Part shown: positions 19,964 through 28,410 of the stretch, piece after piece
Numbering within the stretch: the stretch's first letter is position 1
How the letters are laid out: each line of letters starts with the position of its first letter
DNA from: Desulfobacula toluolica Tol2
GTDB lineage: Bacteria > Desulfobacterota > Desulfobacteria > Desulfobacterales > Desulfobacteraceae
Direction: 5' to 3'
Assembly: GCF_000307105.1 (NCBI RefSeq)
Contig: NC_018645.1
Location: 5,094,001 to 5,158,000, forward strand
Length of the DNA: 64,000 nt
Position numbers and translations under genes: made by a program
Notes under the pieces: generated by a model
What the model was told of the DNA's origin: nothing
Database searches by the model: none
Seen by the model: the letters and a program-made list of their open reading frames with translations, nothing else

Positions 19964-20770
19964 TTCATTTGCTCCAGCTCTCCTGATTTAAAAAGAGACC
20001 CAATCAAAGTCTGTAGAATTGTTTCACCATATCATCGCCAAATGCAGCCTGCATGGCTGAATTAATGTCGGTTTTAAAATCACGATCTCCTGTGTAAAGC
20101 GTGTGCATGACAGATATAAGATTTTGTCCGTCAGGGTCTACCCGTTTTTCCATACGGGAAATAGCCGATTGACGAACAGGGGCATCCTTATTGGTATGCA
20201 AATCATGATAAACAGCTATAGAAGCCAACTCTCTTTGAAACGGTGGAATATAATGGTTATTAAGAAAGGGTCCGGATGCTATGAAAAGCAGAATTTCTTC
20301 ATCTGATACAAATTCTTCAGGTGTGGTAAAAGTATGTTCTTTTTCATCAAAAATAAAAGCAGACTTTGCAACTCGTTCTAAAAATTTAAACGATTTCTTT
20401 TCAATACCTTTTCTTACTTTATGGGAATTTATCAAGCGTTCTTTTCAACTTTATATGAACTTCCTGATCCAAGCCGTACCAGTTCAAGTTTGTAATTTTC
20501 AGGCCCCATATCTCGGCCCTCAGGCGTTGTTTCCATTATAAACTTTATGGAAGAGGCAGTCCCATCCCAAACTATTGGATCCATTCCACCTAAAGATTGT
20601 ATGTATTTGCCGAGTCTGCCCTGTGCTGATACGGAAATTAATTCCATGAAACGCAGCAAATTAGACTTGCCTGTGCCGTTAGGGCCGATAATTACGTTGA
20701 GGTCACCAGGTGACCAACTTACTTTCCGGAGGGAACGAAACCCTTCGATATCTAATTTGTTAATTTTCAT
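19960..20770 (-). pseudogene. AAA (OLD/RecF-like) ATPase, frameshifted and internally deleted
   Basis: The frame starts MKINKLDIEGFRSLRKVSW at 20770 with Walker A GPNGTGKSNLLRF near residue 30 and stops after SSYKVEKNA. The next frame resumes as KERLINSHKVRKG at about 20435, a one-base frameshift. It continues through NLISVMHTLYTGDRDFKTDI to FGDDMVKQF and stops at 20004. The signature, Walker B and D-loop half (roughly 150-200 residues) is absent. Yet the extreme C-terminus is still there in a third frame, as SLFKSGELEQMK followed by a stop overlapping the DUF4276 start. So the gene lost an internal block in addition to the frameshift. It was the middle gene of a three-gene operon. Confidence 0.78.
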
Positions 20771-20928
20771 TCGTTGTTTTCCTATTGTTCTTCGATGGTT
20801 AAATTTTGAAAATCACCGATTTTATCCGGTGTATTTTTCTTGTTGTAATTAAGTAAGCGGTAATTAAACCCCATCTACTAAGGCCTCCAGATTTCGCTTA
20901 ATATCTCTTCTCAAAAAGGAGGTGTGTA

Positions 20929-21249
20929 TTGAGCAAATCGTGGAAGAAAATAAACGAAGAAAAGGCAATATTCTGGAAAACACATATCGATCAATGGACT
21001 GAATCCCGCCTGTCCCAAATAGAGTACTGCCGCCAGAATGGCCTGAGGCCGAACAGGTTCACCTATTGGAAGATTAAATTCGGTAAACCAAATCAGCCCA
21101 CAGGACTGGTTCAGGTTCCTGTGCCGACTCACTTTTGTCAAGCAGGGCTAAAACTGAATATAGGCCGGGAACTGCAAGTGGAAATCCCTGACGGTTTTAA
21201 GAAAGAAACCCTTGAGCAGGTGCTTTCTGTATTGAAGGCTGTCCAATGA
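20929..21249 (+). CDS. tnpA: IS66 accessory protein TnpA
   Basis: A 106-residue basic protein, first gene of the IS66 element. It begins SKSWKKINEEKAIFWKTHI, then SRLSQIEYCRQNGLRPNRF, a helix-turn-helix-type segment typical of IS66 Orf1/TnpA, and ends with EVPDG-like LQVEIPDGFKKETLEQVL. The TTG start is supported by an AAGGAGG ribosome site six bases upstream. The stop overlaps the tnpB start (ATGA-type), so the two are coupled. It likely binds element ends or assists transposition. Confidence 0.9.
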   Translation: MSKSWKKINEEKAIFWKTHIDQWTESRLSQIEYCRQNGLRPNRFTYWKIKFGKPNQPTGLVQVPVPTHFCQAGLKLNIGRELQVEIPDGFKKETLEQVLSVLKAVQ

Positions 21250-21593
21250 TGAATTTTCCGTCAGACACCAAGGTCTATCTATTCTTAGGCGCAACGGATA
21301 TGCGCAAAGCTATTAACGGATTGTCCGTCATTGTCAGTGAACAGATGCAACTTGACATATTTTCCTCCAACTTGTTTGTATTCTGCAACCGGACGCAGAC
21401 CATTTTAAAAATTTTATACTGGGATAAAAATGGCTTCTGTATGTGGCAGAAACGTCTTGAAAAAGACCGTTTCAAGTGGCCGAAAACATCTGACGATGTC
21501 ATGAATATTACCAGTCGAGAGTTGTCCTGGTTAGTTGACGGCCTGAATATAAATCAGGCACATAAACCCTTGAAATATTCCATGATTTATTGA
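21246..21593 (+). CDS. tnpB: IS66 accessory protein TnpB
   Basis: A 115-residue IS66 Orf2-family protein. Its core signature is clear: VYLFLGATDMRKAINGLS, then LFVFCNRTQTILKILYWDKNG, then KRLEKDRFKWP, and the terminal SWLVDGLNI. This protein is unrelated to the IS200/IS605 TnpB nucleases despite the name. It is required for IS66 transposition in tested elements, but its biochemistry is poorly known. Full length, second gene of the element. Confidence 0.94.
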   Translation: MMNFPSDTKVYLFLGATDMRKAINGLSVIVSEQMQLDIFSSNLFVFCNRTQTILKILYWDKNGFCMWQKRLEKDRFKWPKTSDDVMNITSRELSWLVDGLNINQAHKPLKYSMIY

Positions 21594-21637
21594 TGTTAAA
21601 ACTATGAAAAAGCCCGTGGTTATGGTATATACAGTCC

Positions 21638-23170
21638 ATGACTAAAGGCAAGGTAAAAGGTAATCGGAATCTGGATGAAGTGAAGAAAATTGCTTGTGAT
21701 TTGATTGATGAGAATCAAATCCTTAAAGAGCAGGTTAAATCACTTCAGAATATGATCTTTGGTCGCAAATCAGAGAAAACGCCTAAAGATGACGGGCAAA
21801 TGTCTCTGTTCGATATGCCTGAACCCGAACTTCCTATCCTGGAAAAAGAGGAGGAAGACGTAACGATTGGTGAACATACCCGTAAAAAACGTGGCCGCAA
21901 GCCTTTACCCGCCGATCTTCCCCGTATAGATGTTATACATGAACTCAGCGAGGATGAAAGACAGTGCAACTGCGGTTGCCTTAAGGAACGCATCGGCCAG
22001 GAAGAGTCAGAACAACTGGACTATATCCCTGCCAAAGTAAGGGTACTTCGAAACATCCGGTATAAATACGCCTGCAAAAATTGTGAAGGTGTGGAAGACG
22101 ACGGCCCCACCGTGTCAATTGCCAGGATGCCTGAACAGATTATCCCCAAAAGCATTGCTACCCCGGGCCTTCTGGCACATATTCTGACCGCAAAATTTGC
22201 AGATGCCCTGCCGTTTTACCGTCAGGAAAAGCAATTTACCAGGATCGGTATTGAACTTGGCCGGTCGACCATGTGTACATGGGCCATGAAAGTCGCTGAC
22301 GCCTGTGATATTCTAATCGACATGATGCAAAAGGACATACTGGCAAGCCCGATGATTGGTGCTGATGAAACACCTCTTCTGGTCTTAAAGGGCCCCCGGA
22401 AATCAAAATCATATATGTGGATTTTTAGAGGTGGTCCGCCTGATATGCCAATTATTCAATTCCAATATCATCCGACACGATCCGGAGATGTTGCCGCATC
22501 ATTTTTGAATGGATACAAAGGCATTGTTCAGACGGATGGCTATAAAGGATATGATTTTCTGGACAAAATAACAGATATCATTCATGTGGCATGCTGGACT
22601 CACGCCCGCAGGGGATTTAAAAATGTAACAAAAGCTGCAGGGAATAAAAAGAGTTCGTCGGGCAATGCCGGCACCGCTTTAAAGTATATCAGTCTGCTTT
22701 ATAAAATTGAAAAAGAAGCCCGGGTGCAGGAATTAACGCCTGACCAATTATATGCTCGGAGGCAAAAAGAAGCGGTTCCAATTTTAGAAGAGTTCAAGAA
22801 ATGGCTTGATGCAAGAGTGGAAAAAGTTCCTCCCAAAAGTCTGCTTGGCAAGGCGATCCATTATACTCTCAACCAATGGCACAGGCTCATCCAATACACG
22901 ACCGACGGAATCATCAGGCCTGATAACAATCTGGTTGAAAATGCCATCCGACCTTTTGTGGTCGGACGAAAGAATTGGCTTTTCTCGGACACCGTTAAGG
23001 GTGCCCGGGCCAGTGCACTGATTTACAGCTTGATTGAAACAGCCAAATCAAATGGGCTGGAGCCATATTGGTATCTCAAATATCTGTTTGAACACTTGCC
23101 TGAGGCTATGACGGAAGATGATTTTAAGGCGTTGCTTCCATACAATGTCGATAAAAAACAGTTGGCTTGA
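21638..23170 (+). CDS. tnpC: IS66 transposase TnpC
   Basis: The 510-residue DDE transposase of the element. An N-terminal coiled segment (ENQILKEQVKSLQNMIFG) is followed by a zinc-finger-like domain with CNCGCL and KYACKNCEGV. The catalytic domain has GADETPLLVLKG (first Asp), VQTDGYKGYDFL (second Asp), VACWTHARRGF, and NLVENAIRPFVVGRKNWLF (the glutamate). A LIETAKSNGLEPYWYL C-terminal segment ends the protein. All key residues are present and the frame is uninterrupted. Its stop lies 37 bases before the right end of the IS. Confidence 0.96.
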   Translation: MTKGKVKGNRNLDEVKKIACDLIDENQILKEQVKSLQNMIFGRKSEKTPKDDGQMSLFDMPEPELPILEKEEEDVTIGEHTRKKRGRKPLPADLPRIDVIHELSEDERQCNCGCLKERIGQEESEQLDYIPAKVRVLRNIRYKYACKNCEGVEDDGPTVSIARMPEQIIPKSIATPGLLAHILTAKFADALPFYRQEKQFTRIGIELGRSTMCTWAMKVADACDILIDMMQKDILASPMIGADETPLLVLKGPRKSKSYMWIFRGGPPDMPIIQFQYHPTRSGDVAASFLNGYKGIVQTDGYKGYDFLDKITDIIHVACWTHARRGFKNVTKAAGNKKSSSGNAGTALKYISLLYKIEKEARVQELTPDQLYARRQKEAVPILEEFKKWLDARVEKVPPKSLLGKAIHYTLNQWHRLIQYTTDGIIRPDNNLVENAIRPFVVGRKNWLFSDTVKGARASALIYSLIETAKSNGLEPYWYLKYLFEHLPEAMTEDDFKALLPYNVDKKQLA

Positions 23171-23727
23171 CCTTCCGCCCCCTGAGTGGGGTTAAAACAT
23201 CGCTTACGTAATTAATTTGATTATCTCAAGTTGCCAATCTAACAGGTTGCGACCGCACCGTCAGATCTATCCCGATAACTGAAACATCGTTTTCAATGAA
23301 TTCGTCTAACATAATTTTCGTTGTGACTTATAGTGTAAAGCTTTAGGTGTGAACATATAAAACGAAGATAAAAAATCCGATAACCAAATTTGCCAACGAT
23401 TTTTTTTATTCCTGATTAGCTTGTTATCAAATTTCATGTTTTTCATTTCACAAGTAAATATAAAATATCCGGATACCCTGTAAAATTGAATGATATCCGA
23501 GTTCAAAGAGCATAATAATTGAAAATTATACGTAGCAATGTTTAAAATGACTGTAAAGAGATATTCAAATTCAACTTGTGTGCAACCCCATACCTTTTTA
23601 TTCAAATCCCGTGTGCCGGATATAATTCTTATACACGATGTTTAAAAATATGGAGAGCAAAATTATTTTGATAAAAATCCATGCTTTTAAACAAAATGGG
23701 GTAACACGAACACATTTTTGCGGTAGA

Positions 23728-23778
23728 GGCCGACTCAATCGGGGATTCCAAGCGGCATCACCTCATGAAAAGATGCTG
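23728..23778 (+). repeat. 51-bp direct repeat, copy 2 (methyltransferase 3' end remnant)
   Basis: This copy differs from 19233-19283 at three positions. Read in the methyltransferase frame it encodes PTQSGIPSGITS and a stop, against PTQSGILSGITS in the real gene, so it is a displaced copy of that gene's 3' end. No similarity extends upstream or downstream by eye. Confidence 0.85.
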
Positions 23779-23984
23779 AACAGGCGGCAATAAATATTTT
23801 TTGACTCATATTATATCTTGATGTATACTTTTGTCATATATTGAACCTCATCCAGATATTCATTTCATTTGATCGCTGCTCCAGCTAATAACTCTCATAA
23901 TCCAGGGCTTTATAAGCTTAAATTTTTTTACAACACTTGGCGTTTGTCTGAAAGTTTTGGTAACTCCAATAGTTATTTTCATTA

Positions 23985-24041
23985 TTTGTTGTGGGCAAAT
24001 CAGGATAAAAGATCAAATCTGCCCGTGGCAGTTATTAAAAA
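23985..24041 (+). repeat. Dispersed repeat, copy A
   Basis: A unit of about 57 bases with the core TTGTGGGCAAATC, a variable middle and CTGCCCGTGGCAGTT followed by an A-rich tail. GGGCA and TGCCC in the unit can pair, so it can form a hairpin. It lies directly upstream of the SPFH gene. A closely similar inverted copy is at 52961-53018 and a shorter copy at 32095-32125. Confidence 0.6.
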
Positions 24042-24054
24042 GAAAGGAACAGCT

Positions 24055-25032
24055 ATGAAGGATCAGTCTTCGCAGGTATTTCTTCAGCGGGCACGGGTGA
24101 TGAATTTAATCAGAATAATGGCATTTGTCTGTTTTATTATCGCCCTTTTTTATTCTCTGGCTGCTGTTGTGTATTCAACCAAGGTCATTTACAAGGTCAA
24201 ACTCAATTATGCGGTTATCCTTGAGCAGTTCGGGGGAAAACGCCAGGCTGTAACAGATCTTGGCTGGCATTACAGGCTTCCTTTTTTTACCAGACTTGAA
24301 AAGGACGTCCCGTTAATGAATCAGAACCTGTATCTTGGCGGAAGTTCCGCCCCCATTAAAATCATTTCCCGGGAAAACGTTGCCCTTTGGACGTCTGCGT
24401 TGATGACATTTAAAATAAAAGATTTAAAGGTTTGGGGGATTGAGAACCTTTTTCCTGAAATCCTTCTTCAAGGGGATTTTGACGGTATTGCCAAAGACAC
24501 CCTGCAAGCCCAGGAGGTCAATAAGCTGATCAGTGAACGGGAAAAAATAAAAGAAATCATTTTTCAGGCATTGAAAAATCGGCCCATCAACAAAAACGGC
24601 CCGACCATTGAAGGCAAATACGGAATTGAAGTGGTCAGTTTTGTGATCAATGAAACACGGTTTGGCGATAAACTGGTTGAAGCAACAGAGGAAAAAAAGC
24701 GACGACAGTTGATTGCGGAAGCCGATAATTATGCGGCAGACCAGGAAGCCGACAGAATAAAAAAATTGTACAAAGCTTATCTTGAGGGCATTCGATCCCT
24801 TCATGCGGCTTTGGGAGGATCTGATAAACAAAGCGTGAATCCGGCATTATTTGAATTTCTTTCCCAACAAAAATGGGCCACTGCCTATGAAAAAAATCAA
24901 TCAGACCAAACAACTTTTGTTCTCCATGGCCAGGGGCAAGCGCCTTCTCTAACACTGCCTTCCATGTTTGAAAAAAGATTCAATGTCCCCATAAAAGACA
25001 GCAAAAAGAATATGCCGGCACTTACAGAATAA
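24055..25032 (+). CDS. SPFH/band 7 (HflC/stomatin-like) membrane protein
   Basis: About 325 residues: one N-terminal membrane helix (IRIMAFVCFIIALFYSLAAVVYS, near residues 22-44), then an SPFH domain. Its start KVKLNYAVILEQFGGKRQ and the GWHYRLPFF segment are typical of HflC/prohibitin-like proteins. A charged coiled coil (EEKKRRQLIAEADNYAAD) and a C-terminal tail follow. ATG at 24055 is preferred to the upstream open frame because the membrane helix then lies at the usual place and AAAGGA precedes it. The gene is 47 bases upstream of a Lon-like AAA protease and very probably co-transcribed. By analogy with HflKC around FtsH, it may form a cage or microdomain for that protease. Confidence 0.82.
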   Translation: MKDQSSQVFLQRARVMNLIRIMAFVCFIIALFYSLAAVVYSTKVIYKVKLNYAVILEQFGGKRQAVTDLGWHYRLPFFTRLEKDVPLMNQNLYLGGSSAPIKIISRENVALWTSALMTFKIKDLKVWGIENLFPEILLQGDFDGIAKDTLQAQEVNKLISEREKIKEIIFQALKNRPINKNGPTIEGKYGIEVVSFVINETRFGDKLVEATEEKKRRQLIAEADNYAADQEADRIKKLYKAYLEGIRSLHAALGGSDKQSVNPALFEFLSQQKWATAYEKNQSDQTTFVLHGQGQAPSLTLPSMFEKRFNVPIKDSKKNMPALTE

Positions 25033-25079
25033 AAGAATCTTAACCGCAGTCGGATTGTATTTTATCCAGGGAGAAGGCC

Positions 25080-28000
25080 ATGGCAAAAAGAACTACAAAA
25101 GAAAAAACATTAATCCGGCTTCCGGAAGATTCCATCAAAAAAATAGAAAACCTTGTGGCGGCATGGAATTATGATACAAAAGCCTTTGTCCGGTCCCGGC
25201 TGAACCAGTATAAACCCATCCATCCCTTGATTTCATTTTTGAAAGAATATTTTTTTCTTTTTTTCTTTATGAAACGGAAAAAAAGGAAAATGAATGTGCT
25301 GAACAATCCTGAAATTCTCAGGGATTGGAAAAAACGGTTTTTATATTCAGGCGAGACCAATCCGGGCGCATCCTGGAATACCATTATTGAAAAAGAACTG
25401 ACAAAACCGGAATATCATTATCTGATTGCCGTACTGGACAAGGAACTGACAGATCTCCACGTTCCGTTTGAACTTGAGAAAACTTTTGACAAGATATACC
25501 GGGCCCATATCCGCAAAGAACATATTGAAGACCCGGATGTGCCCAAAGCCCCCATTGTTCTCATCGAAGGCACTTCCGGCAGCGGCAAGAGCGCAACGGT
25601 CAGGGAAACCCTGGAAAAGGTGGTGTTCAGGAACGAAGTGATCCCCATGGTTGACTGGAAAAAGAAAAAAGAAGAAATTCTTGCCACGCACAGCCTGTTT
25701 ACAAGCCTGGAAGATGTTGACCCTGAATTTGCCATGAAGATTGCAAGAAAAAGAAAACAGGTTTTTTACAGTCGCCTGGCACAAATTCCGATTTTAAGAC
25801 GCATTTTTAAAAAACGAATCATGAGCAACCTGACCTATTTTGAAGAACGGGGAATGACGGTTGATTCATCCATTATTACCCCCAACGATTATCAGACAGC
25901 ATTATCAGGAGAACCGGGCAATTATTTTAAACGGGCCATGGGTCACCCCAAAACCACCTCCATTCGTCACATTGAAGAAGCACACTCTGCATTTGGGAAG
26001 TCAGAAAGCGGTCCCGGCAGCGGAGGGGCGGAAAAACAGCAGCGGACCCTGATTGATACCTCCAATATTGTACTGGATGAAATTATCGAGGGCAGGCGCG
26101 ACTGTTTTGTCATTGCCACAAGCGACCAGACCCATCGGTTTGATTCCGCCATATACAGACGTTTTGTGGAAAAAGGTTGTATCATTGACATCTCCAAATA
26201 CTGGATGAATGCGGAGAATCTCAAAAAAATCATCTTTCTTGAAATCAAGCGGCACCAGATCCCCACCCTGTATCACCAGGATTCTGAAAGCCTTGATGCT
26301 GCCGCAAAAAAAATATATGCCGTGTTTAAGGAAAGAAGCCTTAAAATCAGTCCTGCATATGTGAGAAAACTTATTGAATCCATCATCAATATCCGGGGGG
26401 ATTTTATTCTTGATTTTCTGGACAACAGCATCCTGGTCAGGAATGCGTTTCAGCTGGTGGCTAAAAATGTCTATGGCGAATTGTACAGCAAGGTGGTTGA
26501 CCGTATGGACAGGACCGTTAAATGGGATGAGTATGTGGGGGATATCAAGGACAAGTTTTCAGAAATGGCCAACAATTGCTTCAGTTATGGTATCAGCGAG
26601 GACAAAGGGGTTGTTTTGACCGGACCGCCGGGCAGTGGGAAAACTTTTCTTGTTCGGACCTGGCTTTCCTCCAATCTCAAGGTTCATGATATCGCCACAA
26701 GCCCTTCGGCTCTTCAGGACCCTTCAAGCCCGGTCCACGGGGCAGTATCCAATCTTGAAAAGGTGTATGATATTGCAAAAATGGTCGCGCCGACTATCAT
26801 TTTCTTTGACGAAGGAGATGCCCTGGCACCCCGCAGAAGTGCCACGGGCGGTCAGCCTTCGGATGCATTGACCAATAAATTTTTAAATATTATTGATGGG
26901 GAAATCCCGCTGAATAAAGTTTTTACGGTTTTGACCACCAACCGCCTGGATATTCTTGATCCTGCCCTGATCCGTTCAAAAAGACTTAAAACCCTTGAAA
27001 TATCAGGTCATATGCGGCAAAAAGATATCTTTGACATCATAAAAAAACAATTTGAATCAGCTGCTCATCACCGTGAGTTTGAAATTGAAAAAATCATTGA
27101 GACGGCCCAGGGAATCTGTAACACGCCGGCTGATTACACTTCGTTCACGGAAAAAGCCATTGCCCTTTGCAGCACGGAATATAAGGTGCTGTTAAAGCTC
27201 CGGCGGCTTAAAGAGTCCACCCGGGAAGAAAAATATAATTTTATCAAGCTTAATTTTAAAACCATTATTGGTATTCTTGATGCGGTCAAAGCTCCGCCCT
27301 TGATAAAGTCAAAAATCAAGCATGATATCAAAAACTTTGTGGCCCACTATGACCAGATTCTTGCCAATGTGGATCACATCAGGTCGGAAAAAGATTATCC
27401 GCTGGTGGAAGCTCATCTTGAATCCGCCAGAAGGGAAATATCCCAGAGTCCTGTAAGAAAAGGGTCTATTCAACTCAATGAGTTTTTGGAAACGGAATTG
27501 AGCAAAGAGCCCCAGGTTGGATTCATCATTGGGGTTGGGGCAAACGATCTCACCGGAATGCTGCTGCCCATTGCCACCAGCCTTACCGGCAGGGTGGACG
27601 GCTCTCAAATTATTGTCACGGGTGCGGTTTCGTCTTCTTCAGCAAATTCGGCAGAACTTGACATGGCGGTTCAAATGACCAAACAGTCTGCCCAGGAAGC
27701 CTTGACCATGGTGAAAAACTATATTCAGGAGCTGTCTCCCAAATACAGCATTCCATGGGTTTTTGGTGATTTTTTACAGAGATATTCCATTCACCATCAA
27801 CTGCTTTCCGCATCTTATAATGTTGGCGGACCATCTGCCGGGTATGCCCTTGCCTTGAATACGCTTTCCGCGCTTTTGCGGATTCCTTTGTGCATTGATT
27901 TCGGTATTACCGGAGCGCCCTGGACCAAAGGAGTCAGAAAAGATGAAGTCGGCGGGTCCGTCATTATCGGAGGTCACAGGAAAAAGACGGAAAAGGTTTT

Positions 28001-28394
28001 GTTATATCTTCGAAGAATGTATATGCCGTTACAAAACTATAAGGATCTTGAACCTGAATTTTTAATGGGATACTGGCAACGCAAAAAAGATATCATTGCC
28101 GTAACTCATTTTGCCGATCTCATGCCTGAAGTGCTGTTCCTGGATGATGAACACAACCGGCAGCGCGAAGAGTTGATTGAGATGCGGATCAAGTTAAAAA
28201 GTGAAAAATACTATGCCACTAAAAGAACACCGAATCTCAAAGAAAATATTATCCAAACAAAACAGGAGATGAGAAATCGGGCGGAAAATGAAATATTAAA
28301 GCGGGTCGATGCCATTCGCAAATATCTTACAGATCCTGACAGGGAAAAATATATCTCCCATGAGCAAATTTTTAAAAATTATATGGAAGAATAA
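25080..28394 (+). CDS. Double-AAA Lon-like protease partnered with an SPFH protein
   Basis: An unusual 1104-residue protein. The N-terminal 80 residues have a short hydrophobic patch (YFFLFFFMK) flanked by basic residues, possibly a membrane anchor. The first AAA module has Walker A EGTSGSGKSATV near residue 165. The second has TGPPGSGKTFLV near 515 and Walker B IIFFDEGDALAPRRS near 573. The C-terminal domain is Lon-type (S16): VGGPSAGYALALN with candidate nucleophile Ser919, then ITGAP and IIGGHRKKTEK. K969 aligns with the Lon catalytic lysine after a 7-residue insertion. Ordinary Lon has one AAA module and an N-terminal substrate domain, so this is a different architecture. Likely an ATP-driven protease or unfoldase acting with the SPFH protein at the membrane. 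Confidence 0.8.
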   Translation: MAKRTTKEKTLIRLPEDSIKKIENLVAAWNYDTKAFVRSRLNQYKPIHPLISFLKEYFFLFFFMKRKKRKMNVLNNPEILRDWKKRFLYSGETNPGASWNTIIEKELTKPEYHYLIAVLDKELTDLHVPFELEKTFDKIYRAHIRKEHIEDPDVPKAPIVLIEGTSGSGKSATVRETLEKVVFRNEVIPMVDWKKKKEEILATHSLFTSLEDVDPEFAMKIARKRKQVFYSRLAQIPILRRIFKKRIMSNLTYFEERGMTVDSSIITPNDYQTALSGEPGNYFKRAMGHPKTTSIRHIEEAHSAFGKSESGPGSGGAEKQQRTLIDTSNIVLDEIIEGRRDCFVIATSDQTHRFDSAIYRRFVEKGCIIDISKYWMNAENLKKIIFLEIKRHQIPTLYHQDSESLDAAAKKIYAVFKERSLKISPAYVRKLIESIINIRGDFILDFLDNSILVRNAFQLVAKNVYGELYSKVVDRMDRTVKWDEYVGDIKDKFSEMANNCFSYGISEDKGVVLTGPPGSGKTFLVRTWLSSNLKVHDIATSPSALQDPSSPVHGAVSNLEKVYDIAKMVAPTIIFFDEGDALAPRRSATGGQPSDALTNKFLNIIDGEIPLNKVFTVLTTNRLDILDPALIRSKRLKTLEISGHMRQKDIFDIIKKQFESAAHHREFEIEKIIETAQGICNTPADYTSFTEKAIALCSTEYKVLLKLRRLKESTREEKYNFIKLNFKTIIGILDAVKAPPLIKSKIKHDIKNFVAHYDQILANVDHIRSEKDYPLVEAHLESARREISQSPVRKGSIQLNEFLETELSKEPQVGFIIGVGANDLTGMLLPIATSLTGRVDGSQIIVTGAVSSSSANSAELDMAVQMTKQSAQEALTMVKNYIQELSPKYSIPWVFGDFLQRYSIHHQLLSASYNVGGPSAGYALALNTLSALLRIPLCIDFGITGAPWTKGVRKDEVGGSVIIGGHRKKTEKVLLYLRRMYMPLQNYKDLEPEFLMGYWQRKKDIIAVTHFADLMPEVLFLDDEHNRQREELIEMRIKLKSEKYYATKRTPNLKENIIQTKQEMRNRAENEILKRVDAIRKYLTDPDREKYISHEQIFKNYMEE

Positions 28395-28410
28395 GGCTTT
28401 TTAAAATTTT

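Larger units (their letters stand above)
20853..23207 (+). mobile_element. Intact IS66-family insertion sequence with target duplication
   Basis: A 2355-bp element with imperfect terminal inverted repeats. Both ends begin GTAAGCG and share a following TTAAACCCCA/TTTAACCCCA block. The 8-bp GTAATTAA flanks both sides (20845-20852 and 23208-23215), the duplication size typical of IS66. Three genes (tnpA, tnpB, tnpC) are in the usual order, all uninterrupted. Because ends, duplication and all frames are intact, the insertion is probably fairly recent and the element may still be mobile. Confidence 0.95.
20783..23312 (-). pseudogene. 3' part of an unidentified gene split by IS66
   Basis: If the IS66 element and one target copy are removed, a continuous minus-strand frame appears. 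It reads MLDEFIENDVSVIGIDLTV, then RSQPVRLAT, then an in-frame TGA, then DNQINYNKKNTPDKIGDF and QNLTIEEQ with a TAG at 20783, twelve bases before the ATPase start. The TGA stands where a tryptophan (TGG) would fit. Upstream of the first methionine the frame closes within six codons, so the 5' part has been lost or scrambled. The protein family was not recognised. Spacing suggests it was the first gene of the ATPase/DUF4276 operon. Confidence 0.6.
23313..24054. other. AT-rich gap between IS66 region and SPFH gene
   Basis: No convincing gene. A minus-strand 99-codon open frame (23306-23605) lacks a ribosome site and recognisable motifs and overlaps the gene X fragment in another frame, so it is not called. 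Two defined elements lie here: the second copy of the 51-bp repeat and copy A of a dispersed repeat, both listed separately. An open frame continues upstream of the SPFH start to 23869, but it runs through the dispersed repeat and is probably not translated. Confidence 0.5.

Noticed and set aside
20783-23312. The in-frame TGA in the gene X fragment as a second selenocysteine codon
   Set aside because: The gene is already split by IS66 and truncated, no hairpin follows the TGA, and a tryptophan fits the context, so a nonsense mutation is simpler.
23306-23605. 99-codon minus-strand open frame
   Set aside because: It has no ribosome site and no recognisable motif, lies in an AT-rich decayed region, and overlaps the coding-like frame of the gene X fragment in another frame.
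23869-24054. N-terminal extension of the SPFH protein
   Set aside because: The extra 62 codons run through a dispersed repeat whose other copy lies between cbiH and cobO, and the ATG at 24055 has a ribosome site.
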